Positions 38,808 to 49,630 of a DNA stretch of 64,000 nt are shown one piece after another. Where the stretch lies: contig JAQFVV010000348.1 of NCBI GenBank assembly GCA_028023455.1, forward strand, positions 434,001-498,000, written 5' to 3'. The number at the start of each line of letters is the position of its first letter. The first letter of the stretch is position 1. Below the pieces are notes generated by a model. The model saw nothing but the letters and a program-made list of their open reading frames with translations, searched no databases and was not told where the DNA came from. A program made the translations under genes and the position numbers. This DNA is from Epiperipatus broadwayi. Lineage: Eukaryota; Onychophora; Udeonychophora; Euonychophora; Peripatidae.

Positions 38808-39795
38808 CTTATATTTTGGAAAAAAAAACATTGCTTTAGTAACTGTATTTTGTATAAGTTATAAAGTTAGGATTTGTGACTCAAAAAAAAAAAAAAAAAA
38901 AATAGAAAAGAAGAGAAACTTAAATATAGACAGATATTGTAGTTAAAAGCAATGAAAAAAGATTGCTGATAGATAAAAAGAAATGTGAATAATAATGCTG
39001 GAAAAGCTTAATGGATTTAAATATAGAAAAGACAAGTATTGTTTACTTAAAGTATTAAGCTATTTTAAACTAATTAAACAAAAGAATACAGAGAAAGGGC
39101 TAGTTTAATCAATATTTGAAAGACTAATTGCTGGTGAAAGGAAATTGCATTGACAAAATTAAAAGCTAGATATTAAACTGTAAAAAGATATAAATAGGGT
39201 GTGCATAAAAGATCAGTAGCTTTTTCTTACCCTTCATGTGATGATGCTGTTGTATCATGGGATGCCAAACCCAAAGAAAAAGCTGTTGGAAAAGTTGTAG
39301 TGACTTTTCTGCTATGAGGGACATCATCCCAGAGACCAAGCCTCTGAAGGTGCAAACAGCCAGATAGGGAACTTAAACATACCACACTGGTCTTATTTTT
39401 ATTTGTATATGACCGATAAGGCTCATGAGAACTGTGCAAAGTCAAACTATGAATATAAACAATTTTTTAGTTATTTACTCAAGTCTGAGAATAGTGTTAG
39501 TGTTTAATCATGGGGAGTATTAGCACTGAATGGGAAATAGCTCCAATTCAAGGACTGATTTGATCATATTAGTAAATACACAACTTTAGGTAGAGATATG
39601 TGTGGGAATAACTGCCAGCTGGTTATTTGTTAATTGTCACCAGAATTGTGGAAGGCACTATTGTATATAATGTGTTATGTATATTAATGTAAATAAATAT
39701 ATTTTTATCTTTTATTTGATGTTATTTTTTAAAACTTATAGTCTATATTTTTGCTATTTTGTTGGCATTCAGCTTCATGGTTAAATACAAATACA
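38808..39795 (+). repeat. 5' LTR
   Basis: About 990 bp, collinear with 41647-42798. Shared stretches include GGATTTGTGACTC, AAGATTGCTGATAGATAAAA, GCATTAAGCTATTTTAAACT, CATCATCCCAGAGACCAAGC and GTTATGTATATTAATGTAAA. It lacks the 173-bp insertion found in the 3' LTR. A short run of about 20 A at 38883-38902 is private to this copy. The open frames on the minus strand at 39227-39445 and 39781-39993 are LTR shadows. Confidence 0.85.
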
Positions 39796-39989
39796 CAACA
39801 AACTTGGCACAGTCACAGTCGTACTCAAACCCATAAGGATTTCAAAAAGTGATCTAGTCACAGTAAGGTTTTTCAAATCTGGAAAAAATGTCATTAGGGC
39901 AGTCAGTGATATCAGAATTAGTGATGCTGGGGAATAGCCTCTATCTGCTATGCAGTTAGAGGATTTTTTCTTGCTCAATGGGATTGAGG

Positions 39990-40620
39990 ACAATAATAGA
40001 AAGGTAATGGATCTAATGTGTTTATTGTGAAGAAGAGTAATAGATATAATAAATAAGTATTATGACATAACCATAAAGGAGATGGTATCATATGAAGTGG
40101 TAATCAAAAGATTAAGTGACAATTTTAGCCCAGACAGTCAAAACATGTAGCCAGGTTGTCTTTAAGAAATAGAAGGCAAATTAAGGGGGAAATAGTAAAA
40201 CAGTATGGCATGGCATTAAAAGAATTAGCAAAAGATTGCTTATATGGAGATTATGTAGATGAGATATTACTAGATCAGTTATTTTGGGGTCTGTTAGATG
40301 ATAGACTCAGTCAAAATCTTCTAATGCAAACAGATTTAAATTTCAACAGTATTTAAAAAGGGAATGACTCACATACTGATAATAGAGCAAACAACATTTT
40401 TTTAAAAATAAAATTGAAAATGAAAAAATTGCAGTTGGAAAAACTGATCAAAAGGAAGGGGATAAAAGCAATAGCACAAGCAAAAGAATGAATTGTTTTT
40501 GCTGTGGAAAAGCTTGGCACATGAAAAGGGAATGTACATTTTGAAATGAAAGGTACCATAACTGTAAACAGAAAGTGCATGTGGAAAAAATGTGTAGGGA
40601 AAGTGAGAAAAAAAGTCAGT
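39990..40620 (+). pseudogene. Gypsy gag remnant with CCHC zinc knuckle
   Basis: The frame before the open stretch reads VSYEVVIKRLSDNFSPDSQN. Then comes the open frame 40156-40356 with RNRRQIKGEIVKQYGMALK and LAKDCLYGDYVDEILLDQL, ending SQNLLMQ. This matches the gag capsid region of Gypsy elements (Y/F-L-HFSP...R..FN.R.Q..GE.I..Y...LR.LA..C.FGD...E.LRD.LV.G). A zinc knuckle follows at about 40497-40545 (CFCCGKAWHMKREC, a C-x2-C-x4-H-x4-C match). Several stops interrupt it. Confidence 0.8.
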
Positions 40621-40699
40621 CAGGGGGGTCAGTAAAAAATAAAAAAATGATAGTCATAACAGACAATATTGTGAATATCAGTAATACAAGAATAAGTAG

Positions 40700-41145
40700 G
40701 CAAAATAAATTTATGTTATAGCTAGAAATCTGTAATAAAAAAGTAGAAATGAAAATTGATAGTGGGTCTGGAATTTCATTGATGTCAGAGAATCTATGGA
40801 AACAGCTTAGGGAATAAGACATATCAATTAAAGAAACTTCTATCAGAAACTGTAGATGTTAGTGGAATGAACTAGGAATGATAGGTTATGTGATAGTGTC
40901 TATAAAGTACCAAAAGAAAAGAGTAAAAGTCCCTATATATATAATAAAGGGGGAAATCAGTCTGTTAATAGGCTGGGAATGGTTAAAAAAAGTTAGAAAG
41001 AACTATTAATGTGAATGCTGTGAACAATGTGTTGAGCAGACAAGAGATAAAGCAAAGATTCATAGAATTATTTGTAAATGAAATAGGGCTAATAGCAGCA
41101 AACCATGTCCATGGTGGAAAAAGCAAAGCCTATTATCCGTAAAGC
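40700..41145 (+). pseudogene. Gypsy protease and beginning of RT, broken
   Basis: At about 40747 the frame reads KVEMKIDSGSGISLMSENLW. DSGSG is in place of the aspartic protease DTGS/DSGA catalytic motif. KVPIYIIKGEISLLIGWEWL follows, corresponding to the protease C-terminal flap and ...LLGRDWL block. At about 41105 VEKAKPIIRKARKILMAQ and KEKVEREI are the start of the Gypsy RT domain. After that the sequence jumps to integrase (41240 on), so the polymerase core has been deleted. Confidence 0.75.
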
Positions 41146-41239
41146 CAGGAAAATACTGATGGCACAAAAAGAAAAAGTAGAGAGAAAAATAGGAAGTCAA
41201 TGTAATTATGATAACGCAAAGTTTGAAATTGAGCTGCAG

Positions 41240-41646
41240 TATGAGATGTGTTGAGTAAAACTTGGTTGAAAGGGACAGTAGAAAAGATTTTGTTGAATTA
41301 TATGGTAATTATTAGTGTTGAAAATGATGTAATATATAGATACCATGAAAACTATGTTCGATGAGAAAAAATAACAGATACATTCAATTTTGGAATGATG
41401 AATTTACGAACTGAAAAGAAAATGTGTAAACCAAAGGCAGAGATTCATGAAAACAAAATGATAATGCCATGAGCGAAGAAGTATCAGAAAGAAATGAAAG
41501 TTTGCAAACACATATAGAACAGGAAAAAGTGAAAAGTGCTCTGTTAGAAAAAAATCTCCCAAACCTATTTGGGCAAAGCAGAAAGCAAATAGATTTCAAG
41601 ATTATGTATAATAAAGCAAATTGGGTATTTTCTGGAGTGGGGGAAG
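41240..41646 (+). pseudogene. Gypsy integrase C-terminus, broken
   Basis: TWLKGTVEKILLNYMVIISV and DVIYRYHENYVR (about 41260-41363) match the integrase C-terminal fold of Gypsy elements (W-PG-V...G...Y.V.......R.H.D.LR). The rest to the 3' LTR is a hydrophilic stretch including the open frame 41469-41762, whose first half is the end of pol and whose second half runs into the LTR. Confidence 0.7.
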
Positions 41647-42798
41647 TGTTATATTTTGGGAAAAAAAATTGCTGTAGTGTACAAGTTATAAAGCTAGGAT
41701 TTGTGACTCCAGAAAAAATAAAAAAGAATAGAAACTTAACTATAGAAAGATATTGTAGTTAAAAACAATGAAAAAAGATTGTTGATAGATAAAAGAAACT
41801 GAATAATAATGCAGAAAAAGCTTAATGGATTTAAGACTAAAACCTTTAGAATATGTGTCTGAAAAAATGCTCCTTTTTTTAAAAATAAATCTTGTATTAA
41901 AGATTTGCAGAGGTCCCTACTGTCATTTTTTCAGGTGCATATTCTTAAGGTTATAGCCTTAATAAATATTATGTTAAGTAATGAGTATGCACTTTATAAA
42001 TATAATTATTAATGGATTTAAGTATAGAAAAGGCTAGTATTGTTTAATTAGAGCATTAAGCTATTTTAAACTAATTAAACAAAAGAATATAGTGGAAGGG
42101 TCAATTTAATCAATATTTGAAAGACAAATTGCTGGGGAAAGGAAAGCACACTGACACAATTAAAAAGCAAATATTAAACTGCAAAAAGGTATAAATAGTA
42201 TTGCATAAACAAGCAGTAGCTTTTTGTTACCCTTTGTGCGATGGTGCTGTTGCATCATGGGATGTCAGGAAGAAAGAACCCAAAGAAAAAGCTGTCGGAA
42301 AAGTTGGAGTGACTTTTTTGCTATAAGTGACATCATCCCAGAGACCAAGCCTCTGTAGATGATAGGGAACTTAAATAGACCACATTGGTTTTATTTTTAT
42401 TATGTATGTCTGATAAGGCTCATGAGAACTGTGCAATGTCGAACTGTGAGTATAAACAATTTTTTAGTTATTCTCTCAGGTCATAGCTAAGCCAGTGGTT
42501 AGTGTTTAATCATGGGAAATATTAGCATATAGTGGGGAATAGTTCTCAAGGACTGATGTGTGGGAATAATTGCCAGGTGGTTAGTTGTTAGTAGTCCTTG
42601 GAATTATGGAAGGTGCAATTGTAAATAATGTGTTATATATATTAATGTAAATAAATATCTTTTAATCTTTTATTTGATGTTGTTTTTTAAAACTTATAAT
42701 ATAATGTTTTGTTATTTTAATGTCTGCAAAACACGACCCTTATAATATAATTTTTGTTATTTTAATGGCACTCAACCTAGTGGTTGAATACACAAAAT
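41647..42798 (+). repeat. 3' LTR, with nested insertion
   Basis: About 1,150 bp, begins TGTTATATTTTGGG (TG start). It is collinear with the 5' LTR except for the nested insertion at 41836-42008 and scattered small indels. Near the end a segment is locally duplicated (ACTTATAATATAATGTTTTG, then CTTATAATATAATTTTTG). The two LTRs have diverged noticeably by eye, which makes the insertion old. Confidence 0.85.
41822..42022. mobile_element. 173-bp insertion in 3' LTR with 14-bp target duplication
   Basis: The direct repeat TTAATGGATTTAAG (41822-41835 and 42009-42022) flanks 173 bp absent from the 5' LTR, where the single site is present as TTAATGGATTTAAA. Inside, 41837-41869 and 41924-41956 are 33-bp inverted repeats (CTAAAACCTTTAGAATATGT / complement of CATATTCTTAAGGTTATAG). 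The right arm ends about 50 bp before the right target repeat, so the inserted unit is a hairpin plus a 52-bp tail. Confidence 0.85.
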
Positions 42799-44518
42799 AT
42801 TCTGAGCAATCAGATATACTGGCCTAGTTATATGATTGGCCTGTTTTAGCTATTGGCTATATTTTTACATTATTGCTGATTCATAAGTCACTATATTATA
42901 TTCTGAGTTTGATATAAAGAGCTCTAGAATTTGGATAAGAAAGATTATTAAAATTAATGATTTAAATAAATAAAAAAAAGTGTAAAAAATATAATTACAT
43001 TTATCTTATTATGTTTATTATTCAATAAACTTTGAGCTATCTTTCAAAGCTGAATGCTGATTATAAACCCACACAATCTATAATAAACCTTAATAACAAA
43101 ATAATAATAAAAAAAGTAGACATAAATAATAATAATAAAAAAAAGAGATAATAAATAGTAGCTTCGGCTGATCTGAGAGGGAAATTATAAATTAATATTG
43201 CAAGTATGGAAGCTGTGATAAGTTAGCTTGATGTGAATGCTTAATTCATGTTTTTCAACCTTTCTTTTTTAGCTCGTAAAACACTTGAATCTACAAATTA
43301 AACTTTCCACACTTAAATTATCCTGATCGAAAAAAGAATTTATAAAAAAAAGTATACTTTTTATGATTTATTAATTTAAACAAATGTTATAAAATGATGG
43401 AGCTAATAGCTCTAAACAAGCTTTTCCAATAAATGCGGGAAGAGAGAGCATTTAAAATTTCTATCTAGAATTATCTCTAATCCCAAACTGGTTTCAAGCT
43501 GATGGCTAACCATCACCAGTGAAGCGCTAGGATGTTAGCACGCTCATTTTATTACATTTGTAGTACAAGATTGTTAAATTGAGTCACGTGAGGTATGACT
43601 TGATTTTCTTACTATTAACACAAGCAAAACAATGTATTATAATTTGTAACAAAAAAAAAAAAAGTTAAAATTCTTAAAAAGCATTTATTTTTCAGTTTAA
43701 CATTAATGAAATATCTGAGATTGATATTTATATAGAATATCTTTTTTTGCAAGATCAAATTTTAAACAGGCAAACTCTCAAATCTTCCAAGGATTCTAAT
43801 CATGATGGATTTTCATTTTTAATATTGATTATCTCCGAAAGCTTGTTGCACAAATAAGACGTTAAGAACTGAATAATTATTTCTCTTGCTTTTATTATAT
43901 TTGGAAATTCACTCTTAGGAATAACGGAAATGACGTAATAACTCTTGATGAATATTTTAATTGCAATCCTCTATCATTTCTTATTTCTGTTAATTCTTCC
44001 TCTTTTGTAATATTTACATTTGCTGACTTACACTCATTTAAAATAAAAAGGATTTCTCATCCAATCCCAAATTATTATGTCAAGTGTAGATGCAAGAAAA
44101 TATTTTTCAAAATTTTTGTACAATAAATTTAAAATTTGTAAAATGTATTCAATAATATTTTTTCACTTTTTCTCTAGTTCAAACATTTCTGCTATATTTT
44201 CTTTATTAATTCTTTCCTTCTAGAGCATTCATTTTGTCTGCTGATATAAAAATATTTTCATGATTTTCTCTTGCATACTGTTTGTCCAAACACTGAAATA
44301 AATCTGCACTCAAGATTATTTGCAGAATTTTGTTCTTCAATGAATATTTTTCATATACAGCTTTTATTGTGTAATGGAAGTAAGATCTTCTGTATCAGCA
44401 TACTGTAGTAACAGTAAAAATGAGAAAAGCTGGAGGAAATATATTTAATCTGAAATATTTAAACAAAATTGTCTATACTAGAAGCAACAATGAAAAATAC
44501 ATAACAAGTATAACAATA
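42799..44518. other. Intron sequence; one decayed repeat
   Basis: AT-rich. Around 43480-43560 the minus strand reads CACTGGTGATGGTTAGCCAT then CAGCTTGAAACC, reminiscent of the CTGATGAAGG...GCCGAAACG motif common in invertebrate repeat tails. Otherwise nothing identifiable. Confidence 0.4.
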
Positions 44519-44930
44519 GCAAACTCTCCATACAATAGTGCCACCGAGTGCAAGTCTTCATAATCTATGGATGCAAGAAAATTTGTGCATAAAATCCCTA
44601 TCTACTGCCTATTTATCCAATATCCACAGACTAGTTTCTAACTTGTGGCTTTATCAGTGAGGAACCTTGGATTTGAGAATACCATGTAGATCTTAGGATC
44701 TAATAAACACTCCAGCAGCCATCTTTTACCTATTCAGTTATCTATAAAGCCAGAAGCTCATATTGAAAACACAATAATGTTTTCAATCTAAGCTCATTTG
44801 CTTGTATATATAGATCTGAAAACAGTTCAACATCTATTCATTTTGGTGTCTTTGGTTTTTTAACAGCCTGTGTAAGCATATAAAATGGTGATCATGTGAT
44901 GTTTTGGTTGTTTTATAATATGTATGACAT
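44519..44930 (+). mobile_element. Single-arm copy of fold-back family F1
   Basis: One roughly 340-bp unit in the same orientation as the left arm at 14993: AACTCTCCATACAATAGTGC, CTAGTTTCTAACTTGTGGCT, CTCCAGCAGCCATCTTTTAC, CATTTTGGTGTCTTTGG. It ends with AAATGGTGATCATGTGATGT, the complement of the outer terminal motif seen at 5541 and 15391. This shows the family's unit length and that single units as well as inverted pairs exist. Confidence 0.75.
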
Positions 44931-45094
44931 CTTTACCATTGGAGAAAAAGTTTGGATTAAAAACTCTTGATTAAATAGTGAACCCAAACTGAAATTAAAC
45001 AAATATTATCTGTAACAGATTATCATAGCGATAATAAAAAAAATCAAACGGTTTTATTGTTTGGGTATTCATAGAATGTTCAAATGTCAACAAT

Positions 45095-45170
45095 ACCAGA
45101 ACTGGAATTGATTTGCAGACTTTATGTTCCAGAGTCGGACACCCTACCACTGCACTAAATCATGCAAGAC
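45095..45170 (-). mobile_element. tRNA-derived SINE head
   Basis: On the minus strand: GATTTAGTGCAGTGGTAGGG (A-box-like), GTGTCCGACTCTGGAACATAA (anticodon-arm region), GCAAATCAATTCCAG (diverged B box). It has the spacing of a tRNA-like pol III promoter. It is similar in order to the copies at 31795 and 60235. Confidence 0.6.
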
Positions 45171-45174
45171 AATC

Positions 45175-46689
45175 ATGATAATGCTGATAAAGAATGGAAA
45201 AGAATCATAGAAATACATGTCATTTTATGGAGGATGAAAGTGAAGATTTTATAATCCCCAAAATAATCAAGAAAAATAATTTTGAATATGAAATTTTTTT
45301 AGATAAATGAAATTAAAAAGGAACAAAATGAAGAACAAATGATCACTTTTTGCTGAATTAACTAAAACATCAGATAAAGTTAGACAATTTGGAGGAATTT
45401 CCAAAAGGAAGTAATGTTAAACTATACCAGATTATTTTAAAATAGGAAAAATTTAATTATTTTTAAGATTTTATCATCAGAAAAAAATCTAAATATCTGA
45501 AGTAGGACAAAGAGTGTCATATATATATATATATATTAAAGATATGTGTTTGAAAAATATATACACATACAACAAAAGTATGTGTTTATAAATATGTAAA
45601 TGTGATAAAAAATAAATAATTGATGTACATTATATTTATATTAATAGAAAAATTAATTTTGGCTATATAAAATTGAAACTAATTAGAGAAAAACTTAATT
45701 AAAAAGTGATTTAATTAAACTGAATAAAACAACTTAAGAAGATTATTAGAGAACAATGAAGTTAAAATATATTCACAAACAGATAATCTGATAGCATGAT
45801 TCTGGAAACCAGATTATCTTTAATTCTATATTAAAACTATTAACCAGTAATGCAGAAAAGATCATGTTGTATAAAAAACAAACCAACTGTTTTGGAGTTC
45901 TGCCTTTCTACTGTTTGGAAGAAATCTTTTCAAATGAAAAAAGAATCCATGGACAACATTAACACTTGCTGGACATCATCTTATGTTAGTTGTTACACAA
46001 ACTAAGTGCAGAGCTATCTAACTTTACAGGGCAAATGCAAATCTAATGTTGAGAGTAAGGTAACACATACCTTCATTGCATTGTTATAAGCCTTAGGGTG
46101 TAAGTTTTGAAAATATCTCTAATTATACACATTCAATTACTGTGTTGTATTGAGTTATGTGAGATTCATGTATGCAAAGGAAGTATTACACATTATTCAT
46201 TGTTAAAGCTCAAAAGAAACAGTTTAAAAGCAATGCTTTCATTTCAAACATTTAGTTCACTTCATATTTTGATTCTCAATGAAAAATTGATTGTCCATTT
46301 TCTAATCTCACTAGATATCACTGGTGTTATTAAATTGTATTTAATCATGTTGCTGTATTGCTTTGTCAGTTAAAGTTATCATGTTTGGTAGCAATATTAT
46401 TAGACATTGTTAGGACTTTATATTTAATAGTTATTATTTATTTTCAAGGTTATTGGAAGAATTTTGATACATTATATTTTTAAAAATTTTAATATGCCAT
46501 TTAGAATGATAATTAGCAGTTTTTATTGAAATGTTCAATTATTTTTAGATTATTATGTCAATTTTTTAATTATACAAAATACTGTATTACAATTGGAAAA
46601 TATGTATATGTTCTTGTTTCAAAAACATTCTACAACAAAATTTAAACAAATATACACAATCGGTTTTTTTTTTAATAATATACTTTTAG
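45175..46689. other. Intron sequence before exon e
   Basis: AT-rich, with a short TA run at about 45520-45538. The 88-codon frame 46107-46373 has no recognisable features and lacks splice or codon signals. Confidence 0.4.
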
Positions 46690-46817
46690 ATACTTGGAGG
46701 ATTATAATGCTGTTAGCAAAGCTCCAATGCCTTTAGTGATGTTTCAGTTTGCAATTGAACACATTTCAAAAGTCAACAGAATTCTTAAACAAGATAATGG
46801 GCATGCATTATTAATAG
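46690..46817 (+). CDS. DNAH3: Axonemal dynein heavy chain, exon e (start of AAA4)
   Basis: Exon of 128 bp after ACTTTTAG, completing a split Arg codon and leaving after the first G of a Gly codon (donor GTATTT). Its 42 codons begin YLEDYNAVSKAPMPLVMF and include FAIEHISKVNRILKQ, the conserved helix before the AAA4 P-loop, and GHALLI, the first core beta strand. The LV.F.FAIEHISR.RILKQ wording is shared by axonemal inner-arm dyneins. The split Gly is the first residue of the Walker A motif completed in the next exon, so the P-loop is interrupted by an intron. Confidence 0.95.
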
Positions 46818-47026
46818 GTATTTATTTTTTAATGTGTAATAAAATAAATTCTACAAGAGTATGTAGATAATTATCATCTATTACGGTAATAAATTTTGGT
46901 ATAAAACAATATTTATTACTTTGCTGAGCCAGGCTTTTAATATGGGGTATCATTGTCAAAGCATCACTAAAGTGAATATTAGCAAATGCATTAGCATATC
47001 CTTATGCATACAAATGTACATTAAAC

Positions 47027-47743
47027 TGTTTTTTTTATATTGGACTATTTCCATCATTTAATATGTGTGTTGAATGTATTTAGGAAAGGTTAATTTTATT
47101 TAAATATTCCAAATGCATTCAACTGTTAGTAATATCACAGCAAACAGGTTAGTATATGCACCAACTGTTAGTAGTATCACAGCAAACAACTTTTAATAAT
47201 ACCACAGCAAACAGATTAGTATATGCACTAACTGTTAGTAATATCACAGCAAACAGGTTAGTATATGCATAACATTTTGAGAGGTATTTTTCTCCTCTCT
47301 TCTTCAGGTGTTGCTGGCCTGACCAGTGACAATACTAGCATGGGATTCAAACCTGGGTCCTTAGATTCTTGATTATTGAATTTTAAGGTAATGACCTGGT
47401 TCTTAGATTCTTGATTATTGAATTTTAAGGTAACACTCAGTTAGAGTGTTACCTTAAAATTCAATAATCAAAAATCTAAGAACCCAGATTCGAATCCCAT
47501 GCTAGTACTATCACTGGTCAGACCAGCAACACCTGAAGAAGAGGGGAGAAAAATATCTCTCGAAATGTTATGCATATACTAACCTATTTGCTGTGATATT
47601 ACTAACAGTTAGTGCATATACTAACCTGTTTACTGTGATATTATTAATTGAATGCATTTGGAATATTTAAATAAAATTAAACTTTTCTAAAGACATTCGA
47701 CACACATATTAGATGATGGAAATAGTCAAATATAAAAATACAG
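47027..47743. mobile_element. Head-to-head tRNA-derived SINE fold-back
   Basis: Inverted arms 47027-47436 and 47445-47743 meet in the palindrome AGGTAACACTC-AGTTA-GAGTGTTACCT. Read outward from the centre, each arm has the layout of a tRNA-derived SINE: ACTCAGTTAGAGTGTTACCT (A box), then CCAGATTCGAATCCCATGC on the right arm or its diverged match on the left arm (B box). A body follows with CACTGGTCAGACCAGCAACA, CCTGAAGAAGAGGGGAG and CTCTCGAAATGTTATGCAT, then three AACTGTTAGTAATATCACAG-type repeats on the left and two on the right. The left head holds an extra internal duplication (about 47385-47427). Confidence 0.8.
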
Positions 47744-48338
47744 CTGGAACACCATCATCACAAACCTTCAAAAAAAACCATACATTAAACTAGTTCCTGA
47801 TTGTAATAGCTTTGCATATTTGTATGTATAAGTTGACCTAGCAGTTGGCTAAAAGACCAGTGCTTGCTAAAAGGAATGCTATTGGCTCTTATATTTATGT
47901 AGTTCTTAGAATTAATTATGTGTTATCCTTCTTTTACTTTCCACTTACTATTATTATTTTCTAGGCAAATAATTTTAGCATTAGTGAGTTTAAAGAAATG
48001 ACCAGTTTTCTTTTTCATGCTCTAACAAACACTGAGCTATAAGTACTGATGCATTTAGCTCTGTTATATAAATGAGCATGCTGAGTGATTCTTGATTTTA
48101 AGTTTGCACATGTCTATCCATAGTATCTGACATTGCAAAACTGACAATCCAGAATGTATACCAATTGAGCTTTGTCATCACCATTAATCTATCCTTGGAA
48201 TTATTGATAAATCTATTTTGTGATAAGGAACCAATATTAAAGTCCTTGTGAATCATTGATATTATTTTTGAATGTATATTAGGGATGTAAGACATGTCAA
48301 TCCATGGTTTAGAATTAAATGTTTATGCACAAATACAC

Positions 48339-48340
48339 AT

Positions 48341-48380
<40 letters not shown>
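48339..48380 (+). repeat. (AC)n(AT)n microsatellite
   Basis: A short compound dinucleotide run, ACACAC then ATATAT, directly at the 3' end (minus-strand sense) of the LINE fragment. It could be derived from the LINE's simple-repeat tail. Confidence 0.9.
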
Positions 48381-49145
48381 CCATCTTTTGAGAAAATGCA
48401 TTGAATATTACTTTAGTCTTTTTAACATTTACTTTTAATACTATTTTCTTACTTTCATCTGATAACTCTTACAACATTTCTTGAAGTTCTAAAGCATTAC
48501 TTGCAAAAACAACTACATCATCTGCAAAATATGACTTAAATAATCTCCATTTATTTTTATTTTCTTAGCTTCCTATTTTAATTCACAAAATACTTTTTGT
48601 AAAACTGCTGTAAAATTTTTTGGAGATATGGAGTCACCCTGTTATACACCCTTCTCAATGTTAATCTTTTTAGTATCATTATTTATGTTGCATTTTTATA
48701 AATATTTTTCAGAATATGACAATATTATGGGTCTATATCTTGATGATCTAATGCTTTAATCACTGAAACAATACTTATAGAATCAAATGCCTTTTCATAA
48801 TTTACAAACCCAAAGCATAATGGCAACACATATTCATTGGTCCTTTCTAAAACTTCTCTCAATACTTGGGTATGATCCACTGTACTAAAACCACTTTTAA
48901 ATCCAGCTTGTTCATTTGGTTGGTTATAATCCAAAGTTTGCTGTAGATGAGATGTAATTATTTTGGTAAAAATTTTGTATAAAACGAATAAAAAGCTGAT
49001 AGGTCTGTAATTTTGAATGTCTTCTTTATCATCTTCTTTAAATATTAATATTAGTACTACATTCTTCCAATTATCTGGTACATCTTTATCATCAGTTAGT
49101 CCAAGTTACCATCCAGTCAAATAGAATGGCTGCTATTTCTTGAAA
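48380..49145 (-). pseudogene. LINE reverse transcriptase fragment with FADD motif (RTE-like)
   Basis: Reading the minus strand in order: NWKNVVLILIFKEDD, DIQNYRPISFL, then the open frame 48934-48725 with NEQAGFKSGFSTVDHTQVL and LCFGFVNYEKAFDSI (motif A), then IEKGV-QGDSISPK (motif B), then SYFADDVVVFASNALELQEM (motif C; FADD is intact at about 48520) and a K-rich VNVKKTKVIFNAF segment. This is the palm of a non-LTR reverse transcriptase; the wording resembles RTE-type elements widespread in animals. Only the RT part survives, with frame breaks. It is antisense to the dynein gene. Confidence 0.85.
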
Positions 49146-49505
49146 ATTGGTAATTATTGTTGATGATGCTGTATTTATCACTTATCTGTTGCTTATTATT
49201 TACTTCCAATGCTGATTCTTTGCTCACTTTTCATGCTTAGTAAAAACAGGAATACTTTTAGTGATAACTGATGTTTTTGAGGATAGCTACAATGATCATG
49301 GCTGTTATCTTGAGTAGCTATTATTCAATTTGGCAGTTATACAGTAAACTAGATATAACTATTATTTATTTATCTATGTATTGGTTTATTAAAAATTCTG
49401 AAGTTAATTCTTGCCTTTTGTTTTGTTATATATTATTCATTAATATATATTCAATATTATAATATTATATATTATTTAATATTTATGCATATATGTTTAA
49501 TGAAG
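49146..49505. other. Intron sequence before exon f
   Basis: Intronic; the 63-codon frame 49271-49462 is T-rich and hydrophobic without family features. Confidence 0.35.
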
Positions 49506-49630
49506 GTGTAGGAGGCAGTGGACGTGACAGTGTAACTAAGTTAGCAACTCATATGGCTAATTATGGTTTATTTCAAATTGAGATAACTCAAAATTATACA
49601 AAAAATGATTGGAGAGATGATCTTAAAAAG
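49506..49630 (+). CDS. DNAH3: Axonemal dynein heavy chain, exon f (AAA4 Walker A)
   Basis: Exon of 125 bp. Joined to exon e it gives the AAA4 P-loop GVGGSGRDS, followed by [18 protein letters not shown] and [13 protein letters not shown]; it leaves in phase 0 (donor GTAACG). AAA4 P-loops in axonemal dyneins commonly have Arg at the usual Lys position, so GSGR is normal for the family. The next residue is usually Gln; here it is Asp, which is a mild oddity. The acceptor (TTTAATGAAG) has a weak pyrimidine tract compared with the other seven, but frame and motif leave no alternative. Confidence 0.95.

Larger units (their letters stand above)
38808..42798 (+). mobile_element. Internally deleted Gypsy-type LTR retrotransposon
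   Basis: Two LTRs in direct orientation flank gag, protease and short pol remnants. The LTRs begin TTATATTTTGG...AAGTTATAAAG (38808 and 41647) and end near ATGGTTAAATAC / GTGGTTGAATAC. Between them the order gag, CCHC knuckle, protease, start of RT, end of integrase is that of Gypsy elements, but most of RT, all of RNase H and most of integrase are missing. Numerous stops and frameshifts make it inactive. It lies in the sense direction in the intron between exons d and e. The exact ends and target duplication could not be fixed. Confidence 0.85.

Noticed and set aside
40353-40822. Minus-strand frames 40353-40580 and 40616-40822
   Set aside because: Shadows of the Gypsy gag/protease region, which carries the recognisable zinc knuckle and protease motifs on the + strand.
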